A DNA stretch of 64,000 nt, taken from positions 26,741-90,740 of the forward strand of contig NZ_SMFN01000018.1 in NCBI RefSeq assembly GCF_004349135.1, given 5' to 3'. Under the pieces are notes generated by a model. That model worked only from the letters and a program-made list of their open reading frames with translations, was not told where the DNA came from and did not search any database. The stretch's first letter is position 1; the number at the start of each line of letters is the position of its first letter. This document shows positions 8,497 to 17,542 of the stretch, piece after piece. Both the position numbers and the translations under genes were made by a program. This DNA comes from Flavobacterium sandaracinum (lineage in GTDB: Bacteria > Bacteroidota > Bacteroidia > Flavobacteriales > Flavobacteriaceae).

Positions 8497-9222
8497 TTAG
8501 TAAATTCCTTCATATAAGGAAAGAACGGGTATTCCTAATGCTTCGTGAAATGATGCTTTTTCTTTTTTTAGTAGTTTTAGCTTCTTTGGTTTTCGAGTTT
8601 CAATCAAAATGTTGATATTGTTTTTTGCTATTGCGTCAGTTAAAAAGGGTTCAACATCATAGGCTCTTTGTGGGTCATTTATTTTAGTTTCGCTCACAAT
8701 TTTTAATGAAAAGAGAGTATTCACATAGGCTTGTAAATCTTCTGCATTCAAGATGGAATCGGAGTTTTTAATATAAAGCGCCTGGCTAAACGTTTCTTCT
8801 TGAAAGTCGGTGTTTGTATGTAAAATGGGGCATTTGCTGTTAGCAATAATTTGGGCGCAATGCGTATTGATTTTCTTTTGAGAGGATTTGAAAGAAGGGG
8901 TCATAATTGTTAGTCCTATGGTGTAATATTCCATTAAATTTCTAATAATAGGAGCAGAAATTCCATATTGATGATGGATTTTTAAACTGTAATTTTTAGA
9001 TTCCGAAATGATTTCTCGACATAATTGCAAAACAGATTCCTGGGTAGGACTCAATCCCTTGTCGATGTTTCTCAATAAATTAGCAGAAGAATACGTGTCT
9101 GGAATATCAGCTATTAGCATCAGAATGAGCTGACACTTGGCGCCATTAGATGATTTTATAGCAGTTTTAACGGCATTGATAGTGTCGCTTTGTAATATAG
9201 AAGGGATCAGAATATTTTTCAT
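8497..9222 (-). CDS. Universal stress protein-like protein
   Basis: This 241-residue protein begins MKNILIPSILQSDTINAVKTAIKSS, the beta-alpha start of a UspA-like Rossmann fold, and has IHHQYGISAPIIRNLMEYYTIGLTIMTPS in the middle. The family ATP loop GxxGS is not evident, so nucleotide binding is doubtful. A second, degenerate half covers residues 150-241, which fits tandem-Usp proteins. It lies between a sensor kinase and a bestrophin channel on the same strand. The family assignment is moderate. Confidence 0.65.
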   Translation of the reverse strand: MKNILIPSILQSDTINAVKTAIKSSNGAKCQLILMLIADIPDTYSSANLLRNIDKGLSPTQESVLQLCREIISESKNYSLKIHHQYGISAPIIRNLMEYYTIGLTIMTPSFKSSQKKINTHCAQIIANSKCPILHTNTDFQEETFSQALYIKNSDSILNAEDLQAYVNTLFSLKIVSETKINDPQRAYDVEPFLTDAIAKNNINILIETRKPKKLKLLKKEKASFHEALGIPVLSLYEGIY

Positions 9223-9302
9223 GTGTAATAAATTAGATTTATTTATACATGCAAAATAACAGTACCCAAATAAAAGAAACCTTAAATTAAAATTAGAATA
9301 TA

Positions 9303-10691
9303 CTAAGAATTAACATTAGAATTTCTAATGTTTGTTGTTTTAAATGTAATATTAACGATTGTTCCTTTGTCAGGTTCAGATTGTATTTGAAGTTCGCCGT
9401 TATGCATCCGAATTATTTTCATAGCAAGTGGAAGTCCCAATCCATAGCCGTTATATTTTGATGCTTTTTTGCCTCGAAAAAAAGGTTCGTAAAGATGCGG
9501 AATATCCTCTGCAGGAATACCAATTCCGATGTCAGTAATCGAAATTTTGATAGTGGAATTTTTTATAGAAAGAGTTACAAAAACAGTTTCGTTATCTGAA
9601 TATTTTACACCATTAGCAATGATATTGTTTAAGGAGAGTTCTAATAACGATTTGTTGCATGGAATTTCAAGCAGCTTGGGATCGTTGGGAATTTCATTGA
9701 TTTTTAACTTGACTTTGTTATTGGGGTAAATTTTATCAATATCTGATTTTACATCCATAAGAAGTTCATCGATTCTAACGATATCTAATAATTGTTTTTT
9801 TCCATCATAACCAGTTTGTGTCATTTTTAGAAGACTTTCAGTGAGGTCCCCCAGCCTTGATGCTTGACTGTGTATGTTTTCTAAGGAGGCAATATAATCT
9901 GTTATATTCCTTTCTTTCAAGAGCATTATTTCTGCTTCCGCAATTATAGAAGTAACTGGCGTTTTTAGTTCGTGTGAAGCATTATTGATGAAATTAGCTT
10001 GAATTTCGAAGGAGGTTTCCAGTCGATCGAGCATATTGTTAAAGGTTTTTGTCAAATCAGCAATTTCATCTGTTTTTTTAGTTTCGGGAAGTCTATTGTG
10101 TAGGTTTGAGGCGCTTATTATTTTCACTTGGGCTGTAATTCTTGCCACAGGATTTATAACTCTACGTGCCAGAAACCTTCCTAGGAAATAGGCCAATACT
10201 ATAAATCCCAATCCACCAAAAAATAGAATTTGAATGATGTAAATACTACTCACGTCACCCCGACGGTCTTTCGCGGTGATGATCACTATGTATTTTTGAT
10301 TGGATTCAGTGAATACTTGTGCATAAAAATAGTGATTGTTGTTTTCGATCCAGTGAGAACCATTTACCATTACTTCAGTGTAAAAATCAGCGGGTAGATG
10401 AAGATCAGTGTTGTATTCAAAGGTGTTTTTCCCACTGACTTTGAGAACATAATTTTGTTCGTTGATTAATTCTTCAAGCCCATTGGCTTTGAATTCTTTG
10501 AAATATTGGGTTTTTAACGGATCATTTTGATAATGAATTGATGCTACAATTTTAGCTCGATCTTGCAATCTTTTCAAAAAATGGTACTGATTGTTTTGCT
10601 TGAACAAGAAAAAAACCACCATACTTAGTAAAAGAGTACTGAGTGTCGATAGCGCAACATAGGTAAAGGTGATTTTTTTCTTAATCTGCAT
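9303..10691 (-). CDS. Sensor histidine kinase (HAMP-HisKA-HATPase)
   Basis: This 462-residue kinase has transmembrane segments at about residues 10-30 and 152-172 flanking a periplasmic sensor domain of about 120 residues. A HAMP segment follows (ARRVINPVARITAQVK). The phosphoacceptor His240 is in NNASHELKTPVTS. The ATPase domain shows the N box NNIIANGVKYS, G1 DIGIGIP, the F box EPFFRG and G2 YGLGLPLA. Its stop lies 2 nt from the partner response regulator start region, so the pair is one operon. The stimulus is unknown; the next genes encode a stress-like protein and an anion channel. Confidence 0.95.
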   Translation of the reverse strand: MQIKKKITFTYVALSTLSTLLLSMVVFFLFKQNNQYHFLKRLQDRAKIVASIHYQNDPLKTQYFKEFKANGLEELINEQNYVLKVSGKNTFEYNTDLHLPADFYTEVMVNGSHWIENNNHYFYAQVFTESNQKYIVIITAKDRRGDVSSIYIIQILFFGGLGFIVLAYFLGRFLARRVINPVARITAQVKIISASNLHNRLPETKKTDEIADLTKTFNNMLDRLETSFEIQANFINNASHELKTPVTSIIAEAEIMLLKERNITDYIASLENIHSQASRLGDLTESLLKMTQTGYDGKKQLLDIVRIDELLMDVKSDIDKIYPNNKVKLKINEIPNDPKLLEIPCNKSLLELSLNNIIANGVKYSDNETVFVTLSIKNSTIKISITDIGIGIPAEDIPHLYEPFFRGKKASKYNGYGLGLPLAMKIIRMHNGELQIQSEPDKGTIVNITFKTTNIRNSNVNS

Positions 10692-10693
10692 TT

Positions 10694-11368
10694 TTATGAT
10701 TTCATTACATAACCCAAACCTTTCATGGTGTGAATTAACTTGGTTTCATAGGGTTTGTCTATTTTTTTTCTCAAGTAGTTGATGTAGACATCAATTACAT
10801 TTGTATTCATGTCAAAATTAATATCCCAAACATTGTCTAAAAGTTGCTCTCGCGATAGTATAGTTTCTGCGTTTTTGGCTAAATAATACAAAAGCTTAAA
10901 TTCTTTGGCTGTTAAAATAATGGGATCCCCATTTCTGGAGACCGTTTTTGTTTTGGAATTAATTTTTAGATCTGCAATAGTAATAACTTCAGTCGGTTTT
11001 TGTAATAAGCCAGCTCTTCTTGAAAGTGCATTTACTCTGGCATCAAGTTCTAGAAATTTAAAGGGTTTTACTAAATAATCATCGGCTCCAGAATTTAGTC
11101 CGTTTATTATATTTTCACTACTGCCTAAAGCGGTTAGGAGTAAAATGGGGACGAAATTTTTTGCTGCTCTCAACCGTCTGCAAATTTCAATACCGTTGAT
11201 GTCAGGTAACATCACATCTAGTAAAACCACATCAAAAGCATGATTAGAGAGTAACTCTAATGCTGTTGTCCCATCAAGTGCAACACTTACATCGTGATTT
11301 CTTTCTGAAAACCCTTTACGGATAATTGACGAAAGACTAGGCTCGTCCTCTACTATTAATAACTTCAT
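10694..11368 (-). CDS. OmpR/PhoB family response regulator
   Basis: This 224-residue regulator has a receiver domain with VEDE acidic pocket, phosphoacceptor Asp51 in VVLLDVMLPD, and the conserved lysine in DDYLVKPF. A C-terminal winged helix follows: ILTAKEFKLLYYLAKNAETILSREQLLDNVW and NVIDVYINYLRKKID, with the recognition helix typical of OmpR-type DNA binding. It is the first gene of the minus-strand group including the histidine kinase. A TAGATTTG promoter element sits about 20 nt upstream. Confidence 0.96.
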   Translation of the reverse strand: MKLLIVEDEPSLSSIIRKGFSERNHDVSVALDGTTALELLSNHAFDVVLLDVMLPDINGIEICRRLRAAKNFVPILLLTALGSSENIINGLNSGADDYLVKPFKFLELDARVNALSRRAGLLQKPTEVITIADLKINSKTKTVSRNGDPIILTAKEFKLLYYLAKNAETILSREQLLDNVWDINFDMNTNVIDVYINYLRKKIDKPYETKLIHTMKGLGYVMKS

Positions 11369-11385
11369 GAACAGTACTGTTTATA

Positions 11386-11393
11386 CAAATCTA
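11386..11393 (-). promoter_or_regulatory. -7 element for the two-component operon
   Basis: The minus strand reads TAGATTTG, a match to TAnnTTTG, placed about 20 nt before the response regulator ATG. Confidence 0.5.
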
Positions 11394-11595
11394 ATGATTA
11401 AACTTTTATTTTTTTTCGAAAAAATGACTGCTAAACTAATATTAACAAAATCTTATAAATAGTTGAAAGTGATGTTTTATCTTTTTAAAAGGCCTTTAGC
11501 CATTCATGTATAGTGTTCATTATTAATTTATTGAAATTTTTTATTGTAACAGATTGTATTTTTTGATTACTAATCAAATATAAATACACAGCCAT

Positions 11596-13239
11596 ATGAA
11601 AAATATTTTCTCTATTGCATTTTTATTCCTTTTTGGATTTTTACTTTTTTACATCAACCTGCCTGTACTTCATTATGGTTTTACTGGTTTTGCTGTTATT
11701 TTTTTACTGTTGGTGATTCTGGGTATTCTATTATCAATAGGGTTTTCCGTTTCGCAGCAAACCAAACAAGTTAAGATTGTTTCCAAGCCAAATAAGTTTT
11801 TGTCTATTTTGGCAGGAATACTTTTAGTGTATTGTATTGTGCTTCCTTTTGTAACTAGCCTAAAAATGTTTAGGAGTGATTCCTATCAAGAACTAATAGG
11901 CGAGGTCAAAAACGGCCAAAAAATCACCAATCATATTGCTCCAATTTCGATTGATAAAATCCGTGTGGTTGATGAGGAATTAGCCCATCTTTTGGGAGAA
12001 AAAGTTTTAGGTTCGCAACCAGCTTTAGGGAGTCAAGTTGAATTAGGTGATTTTTGCATTCAAAAAGTAAACAACAACTTGTATTGGGTAGCACCGCTAC
12101 TGCATTCGGGTTTTTTTAAGTGGTTTAACAACCAAGAAGGAACAGCTGGCTATGTTATGGTTTCTGCGACTAATGAACGCGATGTAAAATTAGTTCAGAA
12201 TGTTGGCGGGGCAGCTATTAAGATTAAATACCAACCAGGAGCTTATTTTCAAAGTGATATTCACAGACAGGTTTATTTTAACGGCAATGCTACTGTTGGT
12301 TTGGCTGATTTTAGTTTTGAAATTGATGATGCTGGAAAACCGTTTTGGATTGTTACCAAATATGCGAAAAAAATAGGATTTGCAGGAAATGAAGCCATAG
12401 GAACTATTGTCGTTGATGCACAATCTGGTACTATGAAAGAGTATGCTATTGCTGCAACTCCAAAATGGGTGGATCGAATCCAGCCCTTAGAATTTATCGA
12501 AGATCAATTGAACGATTGGGGTGAATATGTGCACGGATATTGGAATTTTTCTAACGCGGACAAACTTCAAATCACAGAAGGTTTGACCTTAGTTTACGGA
12601 AAGAACGATAAATCGTATTGGTATACTGGATTGACTTCGGTAGGGAAAGATGAGTCCGCTGTAGGTTTTGTCCTAGTAGATACCAGAACTAAAGAAACTA
12701 CTTTTTACAAGCAAGGAGGCGCGACCGAGTTTGCTGCTCAAAGCTCTGCCCAAGGAAAAGTTCAGGAAAAAGGATACAAGGCTTCTTTGCCTATTCCTTA
12801 TAATATCAATAACATACCAACTTATGTGATGACTCTGAAAGATGATGGTGGATTGGTAAAAATGTTTGCAATGGTAGCCATTTCAGATTATACGATTGTA
12901 GGTGTAGGCAATACAATGCGAGAAACATTGACTTCGTTTAAAAACGTATATAATATGTCGGATAATAAAATAAATCCGAATAGTGTTTCCAATAAAAAAA
13001 TACTGAAATCAGTGGTGACCCGAATCCAGAATGATGTCAAAAATGGGAATAGCTTTTATTATTTCAAGGTGAAAGATTATCCGAATATTTTTGTAGGTTC
13101 CTCACAAATATCCAATCAATTGCCAGTAACAATGGTGGGCGATAGTATACAAATTTCCTTTGATTTGGATTTAGAAGAAGTAATAGATGTTTCCAGTTTT
13201 GAGAATATCAATCTCAAATCAAGTATGAAATCGAAGTAA
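11596..13239 (+). CDS. Multi-pass membrane protein with large conserved exported domain, function unknown
   Basis: This 547-residue protein has three hydrophobic segments in the first 100 residues (about 5-22, 27-50 and 75-97), then a soluble region of about 440 residues without further helices. The soluble part contains conserved-looking motifs GTAGYVMVSATNERDV, FEIDDAGKPFWIVTKYAKKIGFAG, WVDRIQPLEFIEDQLNDWGEYVHGYWN and TSVGKDESAVGFVLVDTRT. I have seen this organisation in Bacteroidota proteins of unknown role but cannot name the family. It is divergent from the two-component operon, sharing 227 nt of upstream DNA, so the regulator could control it. A strong terminator follows. Confidence 0.75.
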   Translation: MKNIFSIAFLFLFGFLLFYINLPVLHYGFTGFAVIFLLLVILGILLSIGFSVSQQTKQVKIVSKPNKFLSILAGILLVYCIVLPFVTSLKMFRSDSYQELIGEVKNGQKITNHIAPISIDKIRVVDEELAHLLGEKVLGSQPALGSQVELGDFCIQKVNNNLYWVAPLLHSGFFKWFNNQEGTAGYVMVSATNERDVKLVQNVGGAAIKIKYQPGAYFQSDIHRQVYFNGNATVGLADFSFEIDDAGKPFWIVTKYAKKIGFAGNEAIGTIVVDAQSGTMKEYAIAATPKWVDRIQPLEFIEDQLNDWGEYVHGYWNFSNADKLQITEGLTLVYGKNDKSYWYTGLTSVGKDESAVGFVLVDTRTKETTFYKQGGATEFAAQSSAQGKVQEKGYKASLPIPYNINNIPTYVMTLKDDGGLVKMFAMVAISDYTIVGVGNTMRETLTSFKNVYNMSDNKINPNSVSNKKILKSVVTRIQNDVKNGNSFYYFKVKDYPNIFVGSSQISNQLPVTMVGDSIQISFDLDLEEVIDVSSFENINLKSSMKSK

Positions 13240-13243
13240 TTCA

Positions 13244-13279
13244 AAAGGGCTTAAAGAATTTTCTTTAAGCCCTTTTTTT
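13244..13279. terminator. Bidirectional terminator between convergent genes
   Basis: AAGGGCTTAAAGAA and TTCTTTAAGCCCTT form a 14-bp stem followed by seven T on the plus strand. It serves the 547-residue membrane protein gene and possibly the convergent DUF6370-like gene. Confidence 0.88.
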
Positions 13280-13601
13280 ATTTTTTAGGTAATACTTTAA
13301 AGGAGGTGACTTTGAATTTATTGTCAACGACTTTACCAACAACTTCCGCTTTTCTAATAGCGGTGCAAAAACCATCACTGGCATGTGCATCTCCGTGAGA
13401 GTCAATAGAACTTCCGTCAACAAAATAGGATTTTCCGTCCACGCGAACCGCTAATTCACAACCATGTCCTTCCATTCCAAATTGGCATTGTCCACAAGAT
13501 GCTTCAACAATTTGAGGTTTTGGTTCTTCTTTTTTATCTTTAACCTGAGCACTTGCAAGTGTTGCAGAGAATAAAATAGCTAAGTATAGTAATTTTTTCA
13601 T
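13278..13601 (-). CDS. DUF6370-like small exported cysteine-rich protein
   Basis: The ATG at 13601 gives a 107-residue protein with a signal peptide MKKLLYLAILFSATLASAQ. The frame stays open further upstream to 13715, but that extension lacks a signal sequence and overlaps the neighbouring gene. The mature part has EASCGQCQFGMEGHGCELAVRVDGKSYFVDGS and a later DGFCTAIRKA, with cysteines spaced as CxxC, then C, then C, suggesting a metal site or disulfides. It follows a DUF983 protein by 40 nt. Family name is from recognition of the CGxCQFGMxGxGC pattern and is moderately sure. Confidence 0.8.
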   Translation of the reverse strand: MKKLLYLAILFSATLASAQVKDKKEEPKPQIVEASCGQCQFGMEGHGCELAVRVDGKSYFVDGSSIDSHGDAHASDGFCTAIRKAEVVGKVVDNKFKVTSFKVLPKK

Positions 13602-13641
13602 AAATGTTTCAATTTTTACTTTAGCTAAGATACTGGTTTTT

Positions 13642-14004
13642 TTACATCGAATAATTTTTAAACATGTAAATCCACAATAATCGGGAAAGACGAATGTTGA
13701 TAGAAGCCATGGCAAAAATCACCACGGCAATAATTGGTATGATTCGTAAATCAAAATTTTCAGTAAAGAAAAATTGAGCGATAGTAAACGTAGCAATACT
13801 TTGCGCCACTGTCAGACCATAATTCACATACATGGCGCCATAAAAATAGCCAGGTTCTTTCTCGAACTTATTGTTGCAATGCGGACAATATTCATTCATT
13901 TTTGGAAACCCAATGTGTAAGAAAATATTTTTTTCTTTGAAAACTTTCCCTTGAAGACAGTGAGGGCAATCATTATTCAGTATGTGTACGATAGAATTTG
14001 ACAT
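13642..14004 (-). CDS. DUF983 family membrane protein
   Basis: I place the start at the ATG at 14004 (120 residues); the longer frame starts with TTG at 14022. The N-terminus has two CxxC pairs, CPHCLQGKVF and CPHCNNKFEKEPGYFYGAMYVNYGL, a zinc-ribbon pattern seen in DUF983, followed by two hydrophobic helices at about residues 55-75 and 85-102. The family is widespread in Bacteroidota and proteobacteria and has no agreed function; some members sit near cytochrome oxidase genes, which is not the case here. Confidence 0.85.
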   Translation of the reverse strand: MSNSIVHILNNDCPHCLQGKVFKEKNIFLHIGFPKMNEYCPHCNNKFEKEPGYFYGAMYVNYGLTVAQSIATFTIAQFFFTENFDLRIIPIIAVVIFAMASINIRLSRLLWIYMFKNYSM

Positions 14005-14095
14005 CGTTATAATTTTTATCAAAGGTATTTCTTATTCAAGTCCTAGATGTTTTCTATATTCGCTTATTATAGCACAATAAAGACATTTTAGGGAA

Positions 14096-14959
14096 ATGAA
14101 AAAATATCCTATTTATAACATTCAGCGATTTAACTGTACTTCAGTGAATAGTGATTTGTACATTAACACCTTCAAGAATCATTTAATTGATCATAGTTTT
14201 GTTGAGGAACCGCACCGACATAATTCGTATGTTCTAGTCTTTTTTACCAAAGGTTCGGGAACGCATGAAATTGATTTTGATGTGTTTGCGATTCAGCAGG
14301 GAAGTATGTTTTTCCTGCAACCCGGACAAATGCATCATTGGCATTTGTCTGATGATGTAGATGGATTTGTAATTTTCTATTCGCAGGAAATGTATAATCT
14401 GTATTTTGGGCAAAAAACCATTGGGGATTATCCGTTTTATTCCTCGGTGGATAATAAGCCAGAAATGATTTTCGATGCAACCGAATCAAAAGCAATTCTC
14501 CCTTATTTTGAAAGTCTGATTGCAGAAACGCAATCGGATCAGCTGTTGAATCAAGATAAAATTATGAACTTGTTAGATATTATTCACATTGAAATTGCCC
14601 GAAAATATAGTGAAACCCATCTGCACGAAGCACACTCCTACAATGTGAAAATTAAAATGTTTGAAACGGTTTTAGAAAATAATTTTAAGATAGAAAAAGC
14701 ACCTTCTTTCTATGCATCGCAATTGGCTATAACTTTGAAACATTTGAATAGGATTTGTAATGAAATATTACAAAAAACCACTACCGAAGTAATTACAGAC
14801 AGAATCATTCTCGAAGCAAAACGCATGTTGATGGATAAAAAGTTTACTGTCAATGAAATTGCTACGCGATTAGGCTTTGATGATTATTCCTATTTTACAC
14901 GTTTGTTTAAAAAAAATACAGGAATGACTCCGACAAACTTTCGCATTTTTAAAAAGTAA
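14096..14959 (+). CDS. AraC family transcriptional regulator
   Basis: This 287-residue protein has an N-terminal cupin-like sensor domain (EPHRHNSYVLVFFTKGSGTHEIDFDVFAIQQGSMFFLQPGQMHHWH) and a C-terminal pair of helix-turn-helix motifs. These read YASQLAITLKHLNRICNEILQKTTTEVITDRIILEAKRML and FTVNEIATRLGFDDYSYFTRLFKKNTGMTP. It is likely a ligand-responsive activator. It is transcribed away from the DUF983 gene; no obvious target operon is adjacent on the same strand. Confidence 0.94.
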   Translation: MKKYPIYNIQRFNCTSVNSDLYINTFKNHLIDHSFVEEPHRHNSYVLVFFTKGSGTHEIDFDVFAIQQGSMFFLQPGQMHHWHLSDDVDGFVIFYSQEMYNLYFGQKTIGDYPFYSSVDNKPEMIFDATESKAILPYFESLIAETQSDQLLNQDKIMNLLDIIHIEIARKYSETHLHEAHSYNVKIKMFETVLENNFKIEKAPSFYASQLAITLKHLNRICNEILQKTTTEVITDRIILEAKRMLMDKKFTVNEIATRLGFDDYSYFTRLFKKNTGMTPTNFRIFKK

Positions 14960-14998
14960 TGGGGATCAATGCCGTTTCATTCATACGGTTGCCGAGTG

Positions 14999-15038
14999 GA
15001 GCGCAGTCGAGACTCAACAGTTAGTCTCGACTGCGCTC
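14999..15038. terminator. Long perfect hairpin between convergent genes
   Basis: GAGCGCAGTCGAGACT (14999-15014) and its exact inverse complement (15023-15038) form a 16-bp stem with an 8-nt loop. GC content is far above its surroundings and no T-run follows. It resembles a dispersed flavobacterial palindrome and sits between the convergent AraC and purT genes, where it could end both transcripts. Confidence 0.6.
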
Positions 15039-15064
15039 GACTTGACAATACTATCGCTATTCAA

Positions 15065-16225
15065 TTACGAATGCACGGTAACCAAACTAGCTGCTTTTTT
15101 TGCTTTTTCTACCACTTCTTCAATTGGAGTTTCTAAAGTGTCATTGACTAAAGCTACGCCCATTCTTCGGTACGGTCTTGAGGTGGGTTTGCCAAAGATT
15201 CTGAAGTCCGTTTTTGGTAAACTTGCTATTTCGGTTATTCCAGTATAACTGGGGTTTGTGGAGTTTTCCGAGGCTAAAATTACAGCACTCGCACCGTTTT
15301 TTTCTAATGTAATTTCGAAAATAGGCAAACTAAGAATCGCTCGTAAATGCAACTCAAATTCATTGAAGTTTTGCGTTCCGGCCAAAGTTACCATTCCTGT
15401 GTCGTGTGGACGAGGCGATAATTCCGAGAAATAAACGCCATCATCAGCCAAGAAAAATTCAACTCCAAAAAGTCCTGCGCCACCTAAAGCTTCCGTTACT
15501 TTTTCAGCCATGTCTTGTGCTTCGTATAAATCCTTATCGGAAATCCTTGCCGGTTGCCAGCTTTCCTGATAATCGCCACGTTCTTGTCGGTGGCCAATTG
15601 GCGCGCAAAATAAAGTGGGATTATTATTTTGAACCACGGTCAATAACGTAATCTCCGAATTGAATTTAACAAACGCCTCTACAATGACTTCTACTACATC
15701 ACCACGGGAGCCTTCTACGGCATAATTCCACGCTTTTTCGATGTCGGCCTCAGTTTTTATGGTGGATTGTCCTTTTCCGGACGAAGACATTAATGGTTTT
15801 ACCACGCAAGGCATTCCCACGGCTTCAACACCTTTTTGCAATTCCTTGGCGGTTGTTGCATAGCGGTAATTTGCGGTTTTTAATCCTAATTCTTTGGATG
15901 CTAAATCCCGAATTGCTTTCCTGTTCATAGTGAAGTTTGCCGCTTTCGCAGAAGGAACTACGGTGATTCCTTGCTTTTCATAGTCATAAAAACGCTCGGT
16001 GCGGATGGCTTCAATTTCAGGAACAATGAAATCAGGATTGTGTTTCGCAACGATGCGATCTAAGGCATCTCCGTCGAGCATGTTGATGACTTCAAAACCA
16101 TGTGCGACTTGCATAGCGGGAGCATTTTCGTAACTGTCAACGGCAATTACGGTTTGGCCGATGCGTTGTGCAGCGATTGTAAATTCTTTTCCTAATTCGC
16201 CTGAGCCGAGAAGTAGTATTTTCAT
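15065..16225 (-). CDS. purT: Formate-dependent phosphoribosylglycinamide formyltransferase
   Basis: This 386-residue ATP-grasp enzyme makes formyl-GAR from GAR, formate and ATP in purine synthesis. The N-terminus [31 protein letters not shown] is the PurT/PurK nucleotide-binding domain. [24 protein letters not shown] (ATP-grasp glycine loop), [29 protein letters not shown] (metal and ATP ligands) and [11 protein letters not shown] are diagnostic for PurT. Length matches the family. Confidence 0.96.
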   Translation of the reverse strand: MKILLLGSGELGKEFTIAAQRIGQTVIAVDSYENAPAMQVAHGFEVINMLDGDALDRIVAKHNPDFIVPEIEAIRTERFYDYEKQGITVVPSAKAANFTMNRKAIRDLASKELGLKTANYRYATTAKELQKGVEAVGMPCVVKPLMSSSGKGQSTIKTEADIEKAWNYAVEGSRGDVVEVIVEAFVKFNSEITLLTVVQNNNPTLFCAPIGHRQERGDYQESWQPARISDKDLYEAQDMAEKVTEALGGAGLFGVEFFLADDGVYFSELSPRPHDTGMVTLAGTQNFNEFELHLRAILSLPIFEITLEKNGASAVILASENSTNPSYTGITEIASLPKTDFRIFGKPTSRPYRRMGVALVNDTLETPIEEVVEKAKKAASLVTVHS

Positions 16226-16286
16226 TTTTTGAAGTCTTAATTAGCATGTAAAAATACTAAATTGCTTTTTTATGACTGCAGATTCG

Positions 16287-16643
16287 CTACAAACTTTGCC
16301 CAAAAGTCAATAGATTATGATCTGGATCTAAAATTGAAAATTCTTTTTGTCCCCAAGGTTTGATTTCTAAAGGACCATTCGGGTGAATGGCAACGCCGTT
16401 TTTCAAGAAGTTGTTATAAACGGTTTCGATATCTTGTGTGCGAATGTAAACTCCCGAGTAATTTTCAAGAGCATCAAGGGTAGCAAACTCAAAAAAATGA
16501 ATTTCAATATTGTCTTTTTGTACCATCAAATACGCGTCATAATCTGCATTGCCCCATTTCTGAAAACCTAATTGGTTTATGTAAAAATCTTTCGTAATCG
16601 CTTTGTTACGCATGGGTAACTTTGGTTTGATTGCGGTAAGCAT
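16287..16643 (-). CDS. VOC family (glyoxalase/bleomycin-resistance fold) protein
   Basis: This 118-residue protein has the beta-alpha-beta-beta-beta repeat of the VOC superfamily: KLPMRNKAITKDFYINQLGFQKWG and later VAIHPNGPLEIKPWGQKEFSILDPDHNLLTFGQ. The HFFEFA and EFSILDPDHN segments resemble the bleomycin-resistance (BRP) branch. Members bind small molecules or metals; resistance to bleomycin-type drugs is a family possibility and not shown here. Confidence 0.85.
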   Translation of the reverse strand: MLTAIKPKLPMRNKAITKDFYINQLGFQKWGNADYDAYLMVQKDNIEIHFFEFATLDALENYSGVYIRTQDIETVYNNFLKNGVAIHPNGPLEIKPWGQKEFSILDPDHNLLTFGQSL

Positions 16644-16759
16644 GGTGGTTTAGGTTTTGATTACTTCTATTAATGAAGCTCAATTGCTTCTCTTATAAAC
16701 TTTGTTCGCTGGAAGGTAGAGCGGTAATTTGTTGCTAGAATTCAGAAATCTAAACCGTT

Positions 16760-17542
16760 TTAAGCAACAAGTAATTTTTTATTTTCAACGGAATCTTTCT
16801 CAGACCAAAGAATGAAGTTAGCATTTTTAGATTTTAGTGCTTCTAGAAATTCAGTTTTTACCTCTTTGTCAATATCATTGATTATAGCAATAGCTGTTAC
16901 ATTTTTTTTTGTAATTTTTTCTCGAACAGGTTTAATGTCATCCCATGAAAATAAAAATGTAGGCAAGTTCGATTTGTTAATAGTATTGAAAGATTTAATT
17001 ACTATTTCCTTATCTCTTAGGGCAATTTGAAAATCAAAATTAAATTCTAATCCAGTCGAACCTTTTGAAATAAAATCAGGCGTAAATATAATATTCTGGG
17101 AATCTAAATGATTTCGAACATCTTCCTTAAATATTGATGCAACATTATGGTTTGATAAAACATATAGGTCATTTATCTCAATTATTGCTGAAAGAATATT
17201 ATGTTTTGATTGTGAAAATTTATCAATATTAGTTTCAATCACTAATTCGTCATTGTCAATTTTCACGCCGTAATTAATTAATATTGAGTCTAATAAGTAT
17301 TTTCTTCTTTTGGATCCTTGAATTTGTAATCCTTGAATTTCTAAATTAGATATTGTCTCTCCATTATCACTCAATTTTAATAAAGAACCATTTTTTTTAG
17401 CGTAAATTTCAATTGTATCGTTAAAAGCACCAATAAAAGGTGTGTTGATTAAAAACCAATCCGTATTAAGGTCTTTTTGGATAAAAGTTTTTTCTCTTAA
17501 CCAATTATAATAATTGTCGACAGATGTGTTTACCCAATTCAA
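16760..17542 (-). CDS. DUF1828 (with DUF1829-like C-terminus) protein
   Basis: This 260-residue protein begins at a TTG (17542) that overlaps the stop of the upstream gene by 4 nt (TTGA); no in-frame ATG is available nearby. The N-terminal domain has TDWFLINTPFIGAFNDTIEIYAKKNGSLLKLSDNGETISNLEIQGLQIQGSKRRKYL, matching the DUF1828 pattern of a nuclease-like or sensor domain around an LSDxGxT core. The C-terminal half (about residues 140-255), with FTPDFISKGSTGLEFNFDFQIA and TAIAIINDIDKEV, fits DUF1829. Function is unknown; such proteins occur in mobile and defence-like settings. It is coupled to the gene before it, so the two probably act together. Confidence 0.75.
   Translation of the reverse strand: MNWVNTSVDNYYNWLREKTFIQKDLNTDWFLINTPFIGAFNDTIEIYAKKNGSLLKLSDNGETISNLEIQGLQIQGSKRRKYLLDSILINYGVKIDNDELVIETNIDKFSQSKHNILSAIIEINDLYVLSNHNVASIFKEDVRNHLDSQNIIFTPDFISKGSTGLEFNFDFQIALRDKEIVIKSFNTINKSNLPTFLFSWDDIKPVREKITKKNVTAIAIINDIDKEVKTEFLEALKSKNANFILWSEKDSVENKKLLVA

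Noticed and set aside
13602..13715. Upstream extension of the DUF6370-like gene
   Set aside because: It would remove the signal peptide from the N-terminus and overlap the DUF983 gene.
16287..16643. Calling the VOC protein a drug-resistance gene
   Set aside because: The fold is shared by many enzymes and nothing in the neighbourhood points to resistance.
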